Origin: Melampsora larici-populina 98AG31 | Taxonomy: Eukaryota > Basidiomycota > Pucciniomycetes > Pucciniales > Melampsoraceae | Direction: 5' to 3' | Assembly (NCBI RefSeq): GCF_000204055.1 | Contig: NW_006768845.1 | Coordinates: forward strand, 279,018-343,017 | Length of the DNA: 64,000 bases | Shown here: piece after piece, positions 12,986-25,586 of the stretch | Position numbering within the stretch: the first letter of the stretch is position 1 | Layout: the number at the start of each line of letters is the position of its first letter | Notes under the pieces: model-generated | Told to the model about the DNA's origin: nothing | The model's input: the letters and a program-made list of their open reading frames with translations, nothing else | Databases searched by the model: none | Position numbers and translations under genes: made by a program

Positions 12986-14008
12986 ATGACTGATAGTTCT
13001 TCATCAACAACTCGCAAACCTGAAAAGATTGTTATTCCAGTGTCAACTGATGAACGTTGTTGGTTTAAATGTAAACAAACCAACGCAGGAAGGTCAGCTC
13101 AAACGTTGTCATATTTTTAAAGAAGTCAATACCGATTGTAATGAATCCGTTTTTTTGGAAATAGAGTTCGTGGATCCGATCCAAGATGTAGAATGTTATG
13201 TTACTATTCAAATAAGATTCCAAGTTTACCAATAAACCCACCAGCAGACTTAATCTCCAATGTTCAGACAAATGCAGCAAACCCTTCAGGTTCTCAATCA
13301 CATCAAACTGTTTTACCTCAAACATCAACTCAGACAATCACAGATGAATTAGAGGACAAACGAGCAAAGTTAATCGAACGTTATACGATTCCTGCATTAC
13401 GTGGTTCATTTATTTATTTTGCCATTGGAAAACCAGCAGTCTCTCGTCATCTGGCTTCTATGCGACGGTTACATTCTGTCGAACATAATTGGATTTATGA
13501 AAAACTCAAAGAAGAATCTGAGGATCCATCTGAGTGGGAAACTGTCCCCAAACGTCCAGTTGAACAAACAAATAGAGGTTTGATGGTTTTATCGTATCAT
13601 AGAGAGTAAGTACCAAGTTCAACTCACTCCAAAGATTTATTTATTCCAAACTAATCAATCTTTCCTTGTATCGATAATCTTAGTTACGAAAAAACAATCA
13701 ACATCTCATATTCTCTTGCTTCGATCTTTACATCTATTCACCTTCATTTTGAAAGATTATACAGCCCTACTTATCGAATCATTTCCAAATTACCTACATC
13801 GATTTCTAATTTATCTCAACAATCATCATCGAACGACCATTCAAACCAATTTGCATTATTGATTAGACTTTATAATAAACCGATTTTAAATGATTCAATT
13901 CAATTGATTAATAGATCTGCTGAGAGTCTTGTAGAAGTTGTGAATAGATTAGTTATTAAATATCAATCTAAACTTGATGATCATAAAAAAGATCCTCCAA
14001 AATCGTAA
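12986..14008 (+). CDS. Unrecognised conserved-looking protein
   Basis: A 5'-UTR intron is likely (GTGAGT at 12896 to ACAG at 12972), just before the ATG at 12986 that begins MTDSSSSTTRKPEKIVIP. An exon junction near 13.07-13.2 kb is needed to leave the first frame, but I could not choose it. From about 13.2 kb the frame runs through KRAKLIERYTIPALRGSFIY and HLASMRRLHSVEHNWIYEKL to a clear intron (13606-13683, GTAAGT to TTAG). It ends at 14008 after NISYSLASIFTSIHLHFERL and a Lys-rich tail. There is no clear membrane segment, and the family is unknown to me. The composition and splicing look like a real gene, with weak hydrophobic stretches around residues 130-150. Confidence 0.6.
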
Positions 14009-15420
14009 AAATCCATCAGCATTAAATTCATGAGAAGATAAACAGATGCAATACTCTTTGATAAGAAGTTTCAATGTTTACTCGATCGTAACTCAGCTGG
14101 CTAGGAATTTGTATTTCTTTGTATTTCTTGTTTGATTCTGATGAAAGTCAATCACGTTCAATTTGGTTAACATCCATATAGTTTTGGAGCCAGAGCTGGT
14201 ATACTTGCTTCAGCATGATAATGCAGCACCTTCTGCTTCTGACAAGAATGTTATGATGATGATGTGTTCTTCTTTGCATATTACTGGGTGCATGGTATCG
14301 ACGGATATAATATGTGCAAACTTTAATGACGAGAATAAGTTTTGTCCAACGACTGATCCCATCGATGTTCCTTCACAATTCCATCACATCTGAAGCCAAA
14401 ATGGTGCCTGGTCACCTCTGGTTTTTATGATGTTGGCCCGGGCCAGGTCTCGCGCCATCGGACTCTCCATCGGCCTTTCAATTCCTTTTAAAAGTGCGGT
14501 TAGCTTTTCATTACAGACAATGTTGTGGTTTTTAGTGATGGTAATGTAAATGGAGATATAAAGAGGGATAAATCAATGTTGTAAATTCTCTATAATCAAT
14601 GATATCGTAAAGATAAAAGTGTTCTCCAGTTATCATATGATAGCTAATTAGGTTCAAATTGAGATAGAATATCTACTTACAATTGGCTATGAAGAATCAC
14701 TTGATATCTTTACAACTTTGAGTTCTCATAAATTTTCCAGACCTCTGATAAGTTTGCAGTTTTATGTGGAATGGAGGAATTCTTGGACCAGAGGAGATAA
14801 ATCTTCCATTTAATTGAAGTGTGAACAGTGTTTTTCCTTTCACTGACCCTAACCCTTTGTGACCGCTTCATGTTGGTCACCAATTTCCAACGTGCATTTA
14901 TTAGAAACTATCAGGCTACCCACAAGATTTTGGGAAAAGCCCAATATAAAAAGATGTTCAAATTCCCGTAACTTACATCCTGGTGTACTTCTCCTTGACT
15001 TAGACTTTAGGGACACTTTTCTTTGTGATACCATACACCAGGGGTTATCATAAATCATCTGTTTGGCAAGTAGGGGCTCAGTTAATCAAAACATGGTGCG
15101 TAAATTACTGGTCTCTCAGATATGTATGTACATGAGATACTTCTGGAAAAGAGATTCAAGGAACAAAGAAGGAGAGAGTAAAGAGGAAGGAGAAAGAAAC
15201 AAAAGAAACATCTGCGTTGGTCTTCAAAGGACAATTTATGTATAGCACACAATGTATGTCGAAATGAGAAGCCGGCATCTAAGCTATGAAGCGTGAGAAC
15301 GACTGTACGGAGCAAGCTGTTCAAAGAATAAAACACCATCATGGGCAAGGAACGACAACATTTATCTGCAAGAGACAGGGTATCCGGTTTTGAAGGATCA
15401 AGACATGTGTCTAGTTTTCA
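14009..15420. other. Intergenic region, no gene seen
   Basis: 3' flank of the preceding gene, then sequence with only short open frames in both strands and no recognisable repeat structure. Confidence 0.45.
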
Positions 15421-16282
15421 TTAATTTTGAGGTGTACATTGGTCACATTCTAAATGCCATGTGCAACATCGTCAGGTCCGATCCATGAAAAGCAGAAATA
15501 AGTAACAAGTTGAGACCACAAATGAGTTGGAGGTAAACTTACGCTGGTTAAGATGCCGGGCAGTGCAACGGTAGACGTCCCGGGCTGCTGGGTTCCCTTT
15601 GAAGCAAACTTTTGTTCAAAAAATACAGTAAGTAGAGTTCAACATTTTCAAAAGGTCAGTAGGCAGCTCAAATTATCTAGAACCGAAGTGGACAGTCCAA
15701 GTCTTTTTGCCTGAGGATATAAGATGAAAATTGACTCAACAGTAAGGTCTACCTGGAGAGCTATCCGCATTCGTGTCCGTCCCCGCGTCGCAATCCAATG
15801 ATCCATTTGTAGTCAATGGATGGGGGCCAATACAGCCGCTAGCAGCTGTGAGATGATTCAACGAAAGAAGAGGTCAGCAGTCAGTCGGTCATACATTGAT
15901 TCAAGACGAGAAATTTGTTTCGCACAAGGTGATTTCCCATCCCCCCTTTTGCACACCTTACACAGATAAGTGTGCTTGATGTTGTCAGAATCTATTGTAC
16001 CACACTCTTTTGGTAGTAAATTGTTTTCGAACGGAAGGTATATACATGTTTGCGTCAGTTAACCATATCCCTGAAGATGATAGAAATGGTTTCGAAGAAG
16101 TGAAAAACCACAGGCTGCGGGGAAATTTTAGACTGACTATTTTGATTTTGATTAGCACTCGATGGTAATTCCCAGACCCGGTTGCATTCTATAGCGTCTG
16201 CAAAGATGTGAGAACCGAGATTTCCTGCGAGAAGAAACACGAGCGCAAGGAAAAAAATAGGGTTCGTTTGTGTGCAAAACAT
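15421..16282 (-). CDS. Small secreted six-cysteine protein, effector candidate
   Basis: Five exons (16282-16138, 15991-15962, 15845-15753, 15596-15543, 15449-15421), each with GT-AG borders, keep one frame and give 116 aa. The N-terminus TQTNPIFFLALVFLLAGNLG is a strong signal peptide. The mature part is Asn/Ser/Gly-rich and holds six cysteines (AIEC, SGC, LDC, YRC, QQC, DQC), ending NQQCDQCTPQN. An even Cys number in a short secreted chain is typical of disulfide-bonded rust effectors. A TATAAA lies 124 bp upstream of the start. No homologue was recognised. The short second exon (30 nt) is the least certain joint, and transcripts could differ. Confidence 0.6.
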
Positions 16283-16405
16283 ATTGAAATTTGAAATGTT
16301 TTTGGTGATATTGACAGTGGAAAAATAGAAACTCTTGATGAAGGGAAGGCAAGTTCAGATATAGGAAATGGAGGATATGCGTTATGCCTGTCTGACAAAA
16401 GCAGG

Positions 16406-16411
16406 TTTATA
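16406..16411 (-). promoter_or_regulatory. TATA box of the small secreted-protein gene
   Basis: TATAAA on the minus strand (within GGCATATAAACC), 124 bp before the start codon at 16282, a usual distance in fungal genes with a short 5' UTR. Confidence 0.5.
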
Positions 16412-17204
16412 TGCCAGTCACACATAAAAAAGATATCAGCCAGTTGCGGAAACATAGATACCTCTGGGTCCAAATTCCTGTTGACATAACCCTTGCACCC
16501 TGTTACGGAGTTCCTGGCAAACTTAACTGGTCCCTGGGTTCAATGAGGACGCTGCGAAGGCTACCCAGAATGCGGCGAGTACACCGTGGGGAAACTTTTG
16601 ACGATGAGCACGTACATGGCGTTTCAATGTGGCCCTCACTAAGCTTATGGCGCGGCGAACGCGCTCGTGAGGGGAGAAGCTTGCCCTCACCCAAATCTGC
16701 CATGTACCCACGACGCAGGCGCAAGATCGCGGCGGCGTAACATGACTACAACCTACACATGAGATGAATGCCTGTCTTCCAATCTCATGCGCATGGTACG
16801 GATAGCATGTCTGAAGCCACTTGTTTTAACCAGAGAGGACAGCCAGCTTTTGACGACCAATATACGGACGAAATCACGAAGACTCGAGACAAATTGCTTG
16901 CAAAGTAGATTGCATCATGTACAAGACACTGGCAGGAAGGCTCATACCATGTCATTCTCAGATTGCATGAGTCTTTCCATTACACCTCTATGCCCTTTTG
17001 ATTTCTGTCTATGCTTTGGACTACCGGGGCATTGCAGTGTGTCAGGGAGCTTTTGGTGTGATGGGATTCTTGGTAGCTCTTGTTGACTAAAACTCCAGGG
17101 TTACGTTATGTCAGTGCGAAATCTGAAAAAAGGTTGTGATATCTTGGGTTTGGATTCCCCTTTCTCCTCGATCAAACTTCGATTCAAGAATTCCAATTCA
17201 AGAA
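16412..17204. other. Intergenic, with a GC-rich open segment of unknown origin
   Basis: 16503-16740 is much more GC-rich than its surroundings and is open in several frames on both strands, with many Arg codons. This usually reflects composition or a transposon relic rather than a gene. The rest is the upstream region of PEX14. Confidence 0.35.
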
Positions 17205-18424
17205 ATGTCAACTTCAGCCGTAAACTTGAGGGAACCATTAATCACCTCAGCTGTTTCGTTTCTTCAAGATCCAAATGTAGCTTCATCATCACTTGCCAAA
17301 CGATTAGCATTTTTAGAATCAAAAGGTTTAACCGAATTCGAAAGAGATGAAGCTATTCGTAGAGTATCGAGTTTGAACCATTCATCAACTTTTAATCGCT
17401 CAAGAGGTAATCAAGGTTATGATTTTGATCATCGGCTTCAACAACAAGTTGGTCGGGATTGGAGGGATTGGTTTATTATGTCAGTGATTGGAGGTGGGAT
17501 TGGATATATAGCTATCAGCTTATTCAAGGTGATGTTTACATTTCAATTTCTCAAGTTTTTCTCTCATAACATTGACTAACGTTTTTGTTCTTGATCATTT
17601 AGAAATTCATCATACCAGCTCTTGAACCTCCAACTCAAACAGAACTGGATGAAGCTAAATCACGCTTAGAAGCAAAATTTGATGAGATCTCAAAAACATT
17701 GAATTCAATTGAATCGGATACAAATCTAATCAAGGAAGAATTTAAAGAACAAGATCAAAGATTAAATCAATCGATTGAGACAGTAGAAATGACTGTTAAA
17801 GATTGTATACAAAGTGAAAAGAAGAGAGATGAAGAGATTCAAGCTATCGAAGAAGAAGTTAAGCAATTGAAAAAAACGATCACTCTTGTAAGTCTTCAAT
17901 ACCTCTTCCGATCGATTGATTTGCAGTTTGCCCAGAAATAATTGACATCTCAACTATTTGTTGGGCTTGTATAGATGTTGGAAAACAATAAAGAGTCCCA
18001 AACTTCAATGATATTAGAACTTCAAACTGAATTGAGATCACTTAAATCTTTACTCGGATCTCGTGCTCCACAGGCCAGCACAACGCCTACAACTACACCC
18101 AATCGATTTGGCCCATTTAGACCTCCAGGTATTCCAGCATGGCAATTATCAACTACAACTTCCAGTTTAGATTCAACAGTTTTACCCCCCAATATTTCAA
18201 ATCAAACTAATCATCAGCATTCCTCGCCAAATGTGCCGAATTTGGAAAATGAAGATGGATCGAAGTCTTTGGATCTTAAAACAAATGGGAATGGTGTCTT
18301 GAAATCTAGTGTACCTTTTGATGAAGATGATGATCAACCACTTGATCAATCACAAAAGCCCAATCTCAATAATTCAAATCAAGATAACGTTCAGGTGGAG
18401 AAGAGTGATGATTTGATGTCTTGA
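17205..18424 (+). CDS. PEX14: Peroxisomal membrane docking protein Pex14
   Basis: Three exons (17205-17528, 17603-17887, 17975-18424) give about 352 aa. Residues about 8-50 form the conserved Pex14 N-domain (LREPLITSAVSFLQDPNVAS, then LAKRLAFLESKGLTEFERDE), which binds WxxxF motifs of Pex5. A hydrophobic segment (FIMSVIGGGIGYIAISLF, about residues 90-108) is the membrane anchor. Exon 2 encodes a long heptad-rich coiled coil. Exon 3 starts with more coiled coil and becomes a Pro/Thr/Asn-rich, acidic tail. Pex14 docks cargo-loaded Pex5 at the peroxisome and forms the import pore. The start was chosen at the first ATG that begins directly before the conserved domain. Confidence 0.95.
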
Positions 18425-18932
18425 TGATCTCCAGAATCAAAAGTCGCAATTGTTTTTTTTTGTTAAAGTAGTCCAATAGTTATTGTTTCGTGTTATCCGA
18501 TATACATCATAAAACAAGGCAAATCAGGTTGATTGTACCAATATCAAATTATTAAACAAGATAAGTATTTTTTCTAAGCTTTTTGAAATGAAAGATATCA
18601 GATGAATTGGCACAGAAAGAAAACTGTAGTCTAGAGCTCTGTCTGGCATCTATAGAATGACCTGGGGAGTAATATGTCAAATAGTTTTTTGTAAAGAGGT
18701 TTTTGAATGCATGGAGTTTGGTGGCCTGTGTTTCATGCATCCTTGGCACTGCAATAATAATATATTTTGCCATGGTGAAAAATAATTGTATTTATGGAAA
18801 AATGATTGATAAAAAAATGTTTCTGCAGTTGAGGGCTCATTTTTGGCCCAACATTCTCAAAAAGGATATGGTGAGAAACATAATTTTGTCCTGGAATGTT
18901 TTTTTGGAGTTCCTGAAAGGATTTCACTTATT

Positions 18933-19497
18933 AAACTTAACTAAGTCCCTTGCCAAAGGCCTGGGGCTTCAGCAAGGGACTTACCACGGCAAACGGATTG
19001 CTCACATGAGAAGTAGCCTGTATTGGCTCAAAAATCTTGACAGCAGCTTATTGTTTTTTGAGGCAATCAACCTTCCTCAGTGCAAAAGGAAAGGAGTATG
19101 GCAAAGAGCCTCTACATACACTGGAACTTCAATCTTACTTGTATCAGTACGTCTCCTTTCAGCTGATAGACTAGTGGTCATTCTCACCAATTTTTGACAA
19201 ATACAGGCTTTGAGTGCTCCCACTGTGTAGAAAATTGTGAGACAGACTCATCTAGTACATGAGCCAAAAGCAGGAGCTCCAGACAAGATTTGGAGGAACT
19301 TGAAATTGGATCATATGTAATGAATGATTGGCGTCTTCCTTTTACTTTGCTTCAAGTCCTGGTTATTTAGAAACAAAACAAGAATTTTGAAGTAGTGTTT
19401 TTTGAGCCAATAGAGGCTACTTCTCATGAAAGAAATCTGTTTTTTGTGGGTCCCTTGCTGAAGCCACAGGCCTTTTTCAAGGGACTTAGTTAAGTTT
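18933..19497. mobile_element. MITE with long imperfect terminal inverted repeats
   Basis: AACTTAACTAAGTCCCTTG, GGCTTCAGCAAGGGAC and GAGAAGTAGCCT at the left end recur in inverted order at the right end (CAAGGGACTTAGTTAAGTTT at 19478-19497, with GTCCCTTGCTGAAGCC just inside). The inverted repeats are roughly 100 bp with mismatches. TTATTAA occurs near both borders, but a clean target duplication was not found. There is no coding capacity. Confidence 0.65.
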
Positions 19498-20400
19498 GTT
19501 TATTAATCAGCAACTCCGCAAGCAATTTCTAATACTTGTTCTTTTTTTTTGAAAGCTCACAGGAGTTCAAAAAAATCTGGAAAGATCTGGGAAGCTCAGA
19601 GATGCCCTTTGTGATGTGTAGAGAATTTTTAATTTTTTGGTTCCTTTGGCATGGATAGATGGAAGATATAACATCACAAGTTGCTCTCTGCTTGCCTCAT
19701 GAATTGCAAATGGATTTTGGGTCACAAATGTATCAAAATCCAACAGATTGTCTCTAAAACACTTCCAGATAATAGGGGGTTTCAAGTCAATAAGTTTACG
19801 ATATTTTACAGTCCAGCAAGTTGTCCGGTGTTGCAAAATATACCTTACATTTAAAAAAATCAGGACACCTGAAAGGTATCCCAAATACTGCTGACCATAT
19901 ATTTGCAGAAAAAAAACACTATAAAATTTAAAAAACTCGTTATTTTTTTAAAAAATTCCACAAATATTTTCTGACTTGAAACCCCCTAATGTCTTATCCT
20001 CCATTGTGTTGCATAGTCTTTTTGGGTGGATTTGGAGCCTTGAAAATGTTAGAAGCTTCTATATAGTCTTAACAAACAGGCATTTACCTGCTGAGCCAGA
20101 AAAATTCCCCAAAAAAATGTTTGACAAAGGGGGAATTTGTCAGAGTTTAGGTATTCTATCTCATAATGTAGTTTATGTAACAATAAATTATGATTCACAC
20201 CCTAAACACTTGTTCTAATTCCCATTTCACATTTCACAAGTTTAGATGTTTTGTTTCTTTATCATTACACAAATATTTAACCATTTCCAGCCTAATGTAA
20301 ACCTGTGTACCAGTTGTTTTATTTCATATTTGAACTACTGACAGAGCGTCTCTATAGGGTCTCTCTTCATTTAAGACTTTCTTACCCAATCTTGGGTGAA

Positions 20401-21010
20401 GGTGAGTACTTGAGGTCTTGTGGGTTCTGTGGAGTTTGATTCAAAGTTTGGTCAGAATCATACTGATCCCTGCTAGGACCCAGGAATTCTCCTGTAGAGG
20501 TTGGTGTCAAAACCCAATTTTGGGTTTTTGGGCTCTATACTACACACCAGTGCTCAGCCCAAGTTCCAAAGCACCTCAAGAGATGCATATGGGTGAGGGC
20601 TATCCAAAAATACGGGTCAGAGCCGCACTGCTGTGCTCACTGAGGTGTAGATTGCAAAGGCACAATTTTGTTTTTGGCTTGCAAAGCCCAATTCCAATGT
20701 TCAATTTCTGACTGTTAGATTTGAATATCTCAGCATAAAGAGGTGCCACAGGGTTGAAAGTATGTTCATTTGAAATCTCTTGTCTAGGCGTATGTGTCAA
20801 ATACTGTTGCTTTTATAGAAGTGTAGGGGAGTGTGTCTACATATCACTCAAAAACTTTGGAAAATCAATGTCAGGATTTTTGACACCAACCTCTACAGAA
20901 GCATTCCTGGGTCCTTCCCTGCTCTGGCAGGTGAGTACTTGAGATTTTGTGGGATTTGTAGAGTTTGATCCAAAGTTTAGTCTGGATCATAATTATCCCT
21001 GCTCTGACAG
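20401..21010. repeat. About 80-bp direct repeat units interrupted by a MITE
   Basis: GGTGAGTACTTGAGGTCTTG with its downstream ~74 bases (20401-20474) recurs at 20930-21003 as a diverged direct copy. Both end in TCCCTGCT. The MITE at 20475-20915 lies between the copies. Confidence 0.7.
20475..20915. mobile_element. 441-bp hAT-type MITE with 8-bp TSD
   Basis: The left end AGGACCCAGGAATTCTCCTG and its extension to about 20512 (GTAGAGGTTGGTGTCAAAA) are repeated in inverse at the right end (TTTTGACACCAACCTCTAC ... GGGTCCT), giving ~38-bp terminal inverted repeats. The flanks are TCCCTGCT at 20467-20474 and TCCCTGCT at 20916-20923, a perfect 8-bp target duplication. The same octamer is also part of the surrounding tandem repeat, so this duplication is weaker evidence than usual. 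No coding sequence. Confidence 0.75.
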
Positions 21011-21866
21011 GTTCACCTGATTGTAAGAAAATTGTCCTTCACTTCTCATATTTTTTTGGATTTTTCTTTCCACTTTTGGAGGCTAAATTCAGTGAGAAAA
21101 TTTTGCATTTGTATGAATTATGACTGGAAAAGCTTGAGAATTACCAAATTGAGTGCTTGTGTTTATCTACATCAGCCAAAATCTCCCAACAAGAGGAGCA
21201 TAACTCAATTTGACTGACCTGAATTTTTCAGATTTTATGGACCGATATCAAGCATGCCATAACAATTCCTAGTTTCAATCATTTTTCACTATGGAAAAAT
21301 ACATTATCTTCAGAGTGTGGGGAATTCTTGCATCAAAGGGCATAGAGCCTGCATATATTCAAAAAATTGACAGGTGTTCTCCTCACATTAGGATCTAGGG
21401 TGGAATCAAATAAGTAAGAGATATAGTTTCAATCTGACATCTTCCCAGTTTTCCTCTGTCTAACATCTCTTCTGGGATCAAATTGTTCATTTTCCTCAAG
21501 TTTTTTCTTGGAAAGTTCCAACCATCTTGAAAAGTATCACCGGTTTTATCGGCTTTTTTAGGATGTACAGGGTTTAAAGCCTTCAAGGCTCCAAAAGAAG
21601 GCGGAGTTATGCATAAGCATAATTTACAAGCTACTGTAGTCATGTCTTGCATCTTTATATTGTTGAAGGATGATGCAACTAACTCAGGTCCAAGTTCTTG
21701 GCAGAGCTTATCAAATCACCTATCAATTTGAATTTTCAAGGACAACCCTTCAAACTTGGATGACCCTGGCCTCAGAGCAATTTCTAAGACATTGATTGAA
21801 TTGTCCACCTATTGCTCCTTCATCTGATCACACACAGGATTTGACTCCACCAATTAGTGCTTCCAG

Positions 21867-23110
21867 TTGTTCATCTCTGTATCATCAACTACCAATCTGA
21901 TGCAGATTAAAGTTCCACCAGAAATTCCAGACCCACCAATATCCATTGTTGATTTTTCACATGCTCTTGTATTACATTCAGCTCAAGACAATCAAGCATT
22001 AGTACAACTATCACCTCCTCTACCACCTGTTCTGGCCAAGGATTCTTGGGATTGGCAACCAGGCACACTTCTGGTGCCCAACAATATCTCCAGTGTGATT
22101 GATCCAGAAGATATTTTACCACCTGAATCAAAATGCTGCCATACTCATGCATCTCACCAACAGAATTGTATTACTTGAAAAAAGAAGGCCTGATCTGTGG
22201 GTAATTCAATGACTCCCAAACAGCTCAATTCCCAAATGCAAATCATCACTCCTGATCTCATTCTGACTCAATTAAATTCACTCAGAATCACTGGAACAGT
22301 GAAATAAGTTGATATTGATCCTAAAACCCACCTTCAAGCTCTAAAATCCGACAAAAAAATTGATTGGTGTAAAGCTATTGATAATGAGCTGGAAAAAATG
22401 GATTGGAGGAAGGTTTGAGATGTGGTGGAGCTACCACCAGGTAATAAAACAATTGGTACAGCTTGAATTTTTAAAAAGAAAATGGGGGGAGATGGTGAAT
22501 TGATTAACTTTAAAGCTTGCTTGTGTGTACAGGGCTTTTTGCAGGAGTATGGTGAAGATTATAAGGAAAGCTTTGCCACAACCAGCAAATCGGAAAATTT
22601 AAGGACTGTTAATAGAATGGCAGCAGTAGATGATCTTGAAGTACATCAAATGGATGTGGTAGCAGCCTTTTTGGATGGTTCACCAGAAGATACTATCTAT
22701 GTGAAAATACTTGAAGGCTTACTTGTTGAACAAGATACTTCAACATCAGTATTGAAATTGAATTTGGTGTTGTACAGATTAAAAAAGCACCCAAGGTGTG
22801 GACTACTCACTTATCAAATAAGCTAGAGATTAAACAAGAAGATATACCTCTTTCAAATTTAGACAAGCAAGGTGCTATATTGGTATCAAGGAATGATTTT
22901 TTCAATCAAGAACACGCCATGTAGATATAAAATATCATTGGTTAAGGGAACTGGAAGCAAGTGAACAACTCAAAGTAACGTATGTTCCAACAGATGACAT
23001 GATTGCAGATATTTCAACAAAAGCATTAACACCAGCCAAGCGTAGGAATTTTTGTTTGTTGATGGGATCAGACGATGTAGCAAAGACGGGGGAAACTGAG
23101 ATTGGTAATC
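21867..23110 (+). pseudogene. Degraded Ty1/copia retrotransposon pol, RT active site lost
   Basis: Three pieces keep copia order. First is an integrase/RT linker (21867-22178). Second is the start of the RVT_2 reverse transcriptase, LCVQGFLQEYGEDYKESFA and LEVHQMDVVAAFLDGSPEDT (22480-22800). Third is the end of RNase H, LKVTYVPTDDMIADISTKAL (22970-23030). In-frame stops and frameshifts occur between pieces, and the part of RT with the YVDD catalytic motif is deleted. It is therefore a dead copy. gag, protease and most of integrase were not seen. Confidence 0.85.
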
Positions 23111-23193
23111 TCAGACACGCTTTATTATCATGCACTTATGTTATTCTTTTGCTTACATCACTTATCTGTAATGACGGAATGATTTTGAGTTCC

Positions 23194-23202
23194 TATAAAA
23201 GG
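23194..23202 (+). promoter_or_regulatory. TATA box in a probable 3' LTR of the copia relic
   Basis: TATAAAAGG lies about 85 bp past the end of the RNase H remnant, where the 3' LTR promoter of a copia element would be. A matching 5' LTR was not identified, so the LTR limits are unknown. Confidence 0.4.
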
Positions 23203-25586
23203 TCCTTCACATCTATCATTGCACCTCTTTCTTTTTTTCAAACTCAAATTTATTTTTACAATCTTTGTCTTTTCTCAAATTTCCATTTCTCTTCGATCAA
23301 GTGTGTCAGCCTTTATACAAAAGCTGATAACCTGAACAACACAGGTTATCTTTTTCAATCTGTGAACTCAAAGGTTGTTGACATACTCAAGGATCGGATC
23401 TCTGGGGAGGATACCGCAGGCCAACCAAATGTAGCAGGGCGTATGTTGGCGCGTCTGATGGCGCTCAATGACAAGACAAAGGCTTCTCAAAATGCCGAGA
23501 TTTTGCCAGTCGGGACGATCAGACGAGTCATGACGATCAAAGTCATGATCGAGGTTGAATACCATGGCTCCAAAGCGACTTCCTCGACCTTCATCCGCGC
23601 TGCATGCACCTTTTCCAAGACATTCGTCGTGAGCTTGATGGTGATTTATGAGGCTGTCAATTGTGAATGGTGCACGAGTGATGAAGGAGTTGATCCTGAA
23701 AAGAAGTGATGTGGTAAAGAAGTAGAATCCACTTTGCCTGTTGAATTTGGGCCAGCTTTGACAATGAAGCGATCTCAGATTGTTCAGTTTGTCCTCACTG
23801 TCACATAGCAGGTTTCCGATCATCGCATGTGTTTGTGTTCGTCTGAACGTTTTTTATCTATTCCAGTTGATTTACCCGCCCGCGCGGACGTCATGATGAG
23901 CTTGATGAGCAAACGGTTCTCGTATGCTTGGTTTTCATTTTTTCTTTCGCGTGATGCAAACTGGGGATACGTTATAAATCCATATGTTCGACACTCTTTA
24001 TATCGTTGTCATATGTGAACTCTTGTTTGAAGTTTGTTGTCGACTTTTCTCTTTTTGTTCAACTAGTCTTCTTGTTGTTATACGATCATCAGCTTTTTCT
24101 TTGGTTGAAGAATGGTAAATAGCTTATAGGAAAAGTCTCGGGGGAAATCCCGTATTCGCAAACCACGAGGTTTACCTGAACTCTTCACCGGACTCACTTG
24201 TTTCCGTCCGAACTTCCTTGTATCGACAAGCTTTGAAACAGGTTGAAACTGTTAACACACATTAACGGTACACAAATATTAAAAAGGGGATATAGATGTG
24301 GCAGTCCAACCCTGGACATCACACCAAGCCACGCAGTATAGAAGCGTTACAATTCTCGATCGTCAAAAGAGGGCATACAAAAGTTTGACAAGTACATATG
24401 TACCTAAGTTTCAGCATGCCACGACAGCAAAATTAACTCCTGCCTTGAATCCCCTTGGTACTCACCGGTGGGTTGCTCTTAATTTGTGCTTGGTTCCGGA
24501 ATCCGCAGTGTAGTCTCTTTACTTCGTCGCAGTTTCTACATATTTGTTTCAATCTACCCAACTTATTATTTGGTGGAAACCTTAAATGACAAAAATCCCT
24601 CAGAACACAGTGAACTTCCTTGCAGTACTGTATGCTGTATACAATAGAAGGACCAAACGTACAGAGGTCTCACAGCGTCCAAGTGGCAGCTTCCCACCCC
24701 CAAAAACGAACAAAAAGGGATATCTCCTAAGCTTAACTGATATCTCCACAGATTTCTCCTGATCTCTCCTTGGCCTCTCCCCGCGGGCCTAATGCTCAAA
24801 GATAGCGCTCTCACGAAGTCTCACTGATAGTAACACGCTTTTCTCCGCAATCTTCAACTCCGATGCTCTGGAGGTCTGACTTTACTGTCCATCTCATACG
24901 CTGTGTAAACTTTAAAGCAGCAGCGCAAAGCATACCCCTTGAATCTAGAGGCTTGAATTCGCCAACTGTTTCAAACCGTTATTCAACACACCGGTGATTC
25001 AACATTGTAGATTTAGACCTTGACGCCTATCTACCCACAATAATATCTGTAAACGCTCAATCCGCTGTATCACCGCAGCATTCCAAACTATTAAATTTGT
25101 AATGCGCTTTGAATTTATGTATAATCAAAATCATGTGTACACGTGCTCAATTTCTTTATGCGCTCATCCTTTTTTCATACCGTATCTTATACTTTCATCG
25201 TCGAAACTAATATAGATTCTGAAAGGGATTATGCGTGTAAATCTTTTCCAGCCAGGAATTGTTTTGAGCACGTCTCATCATTTGCATATTTATATTCAAA
25301 TTACCTAAAATTTCACGTTGCACGAATTCAATAAACCGTGGAAACGTGCCACCAAACCTTACTCACTTAACGCATTCAGTATCACGTGGAGGTTATTGTA
25401 AGTTACTCCTGCTGCGTTACCCACTCTTGAGAAGGCGTTTTACTCAGGATATTTAAGGACAACTACATTCCTATCATCGCAAGGAAAAGATTGAAAAGCG
25501 AGTGGGGGAGAGACATTAGAGTGTTTTTTTACCTCGACCATCGGAATATTTTGTTTAGTGTTCTCGACTTTATTTTTAGATTAGAA
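23203..25586. other. Intergenic, repeat-derived, no intact gene
   Basis: Sequence after the copia relic. Open frames such as 23368-23823 (minus) and 22999-23709 (plus) overlap one another and have no recognisable domain. The last ~400 bases are probably the promoter of the MFS gene. Confidence 0.4.

Noticed and set aside
16411..16740. A 109-codon Arg-rich open frame on the plus strand
   Set aside because: The segment is GC-rich and open on both strands in several frames; there is no motif or splice context.
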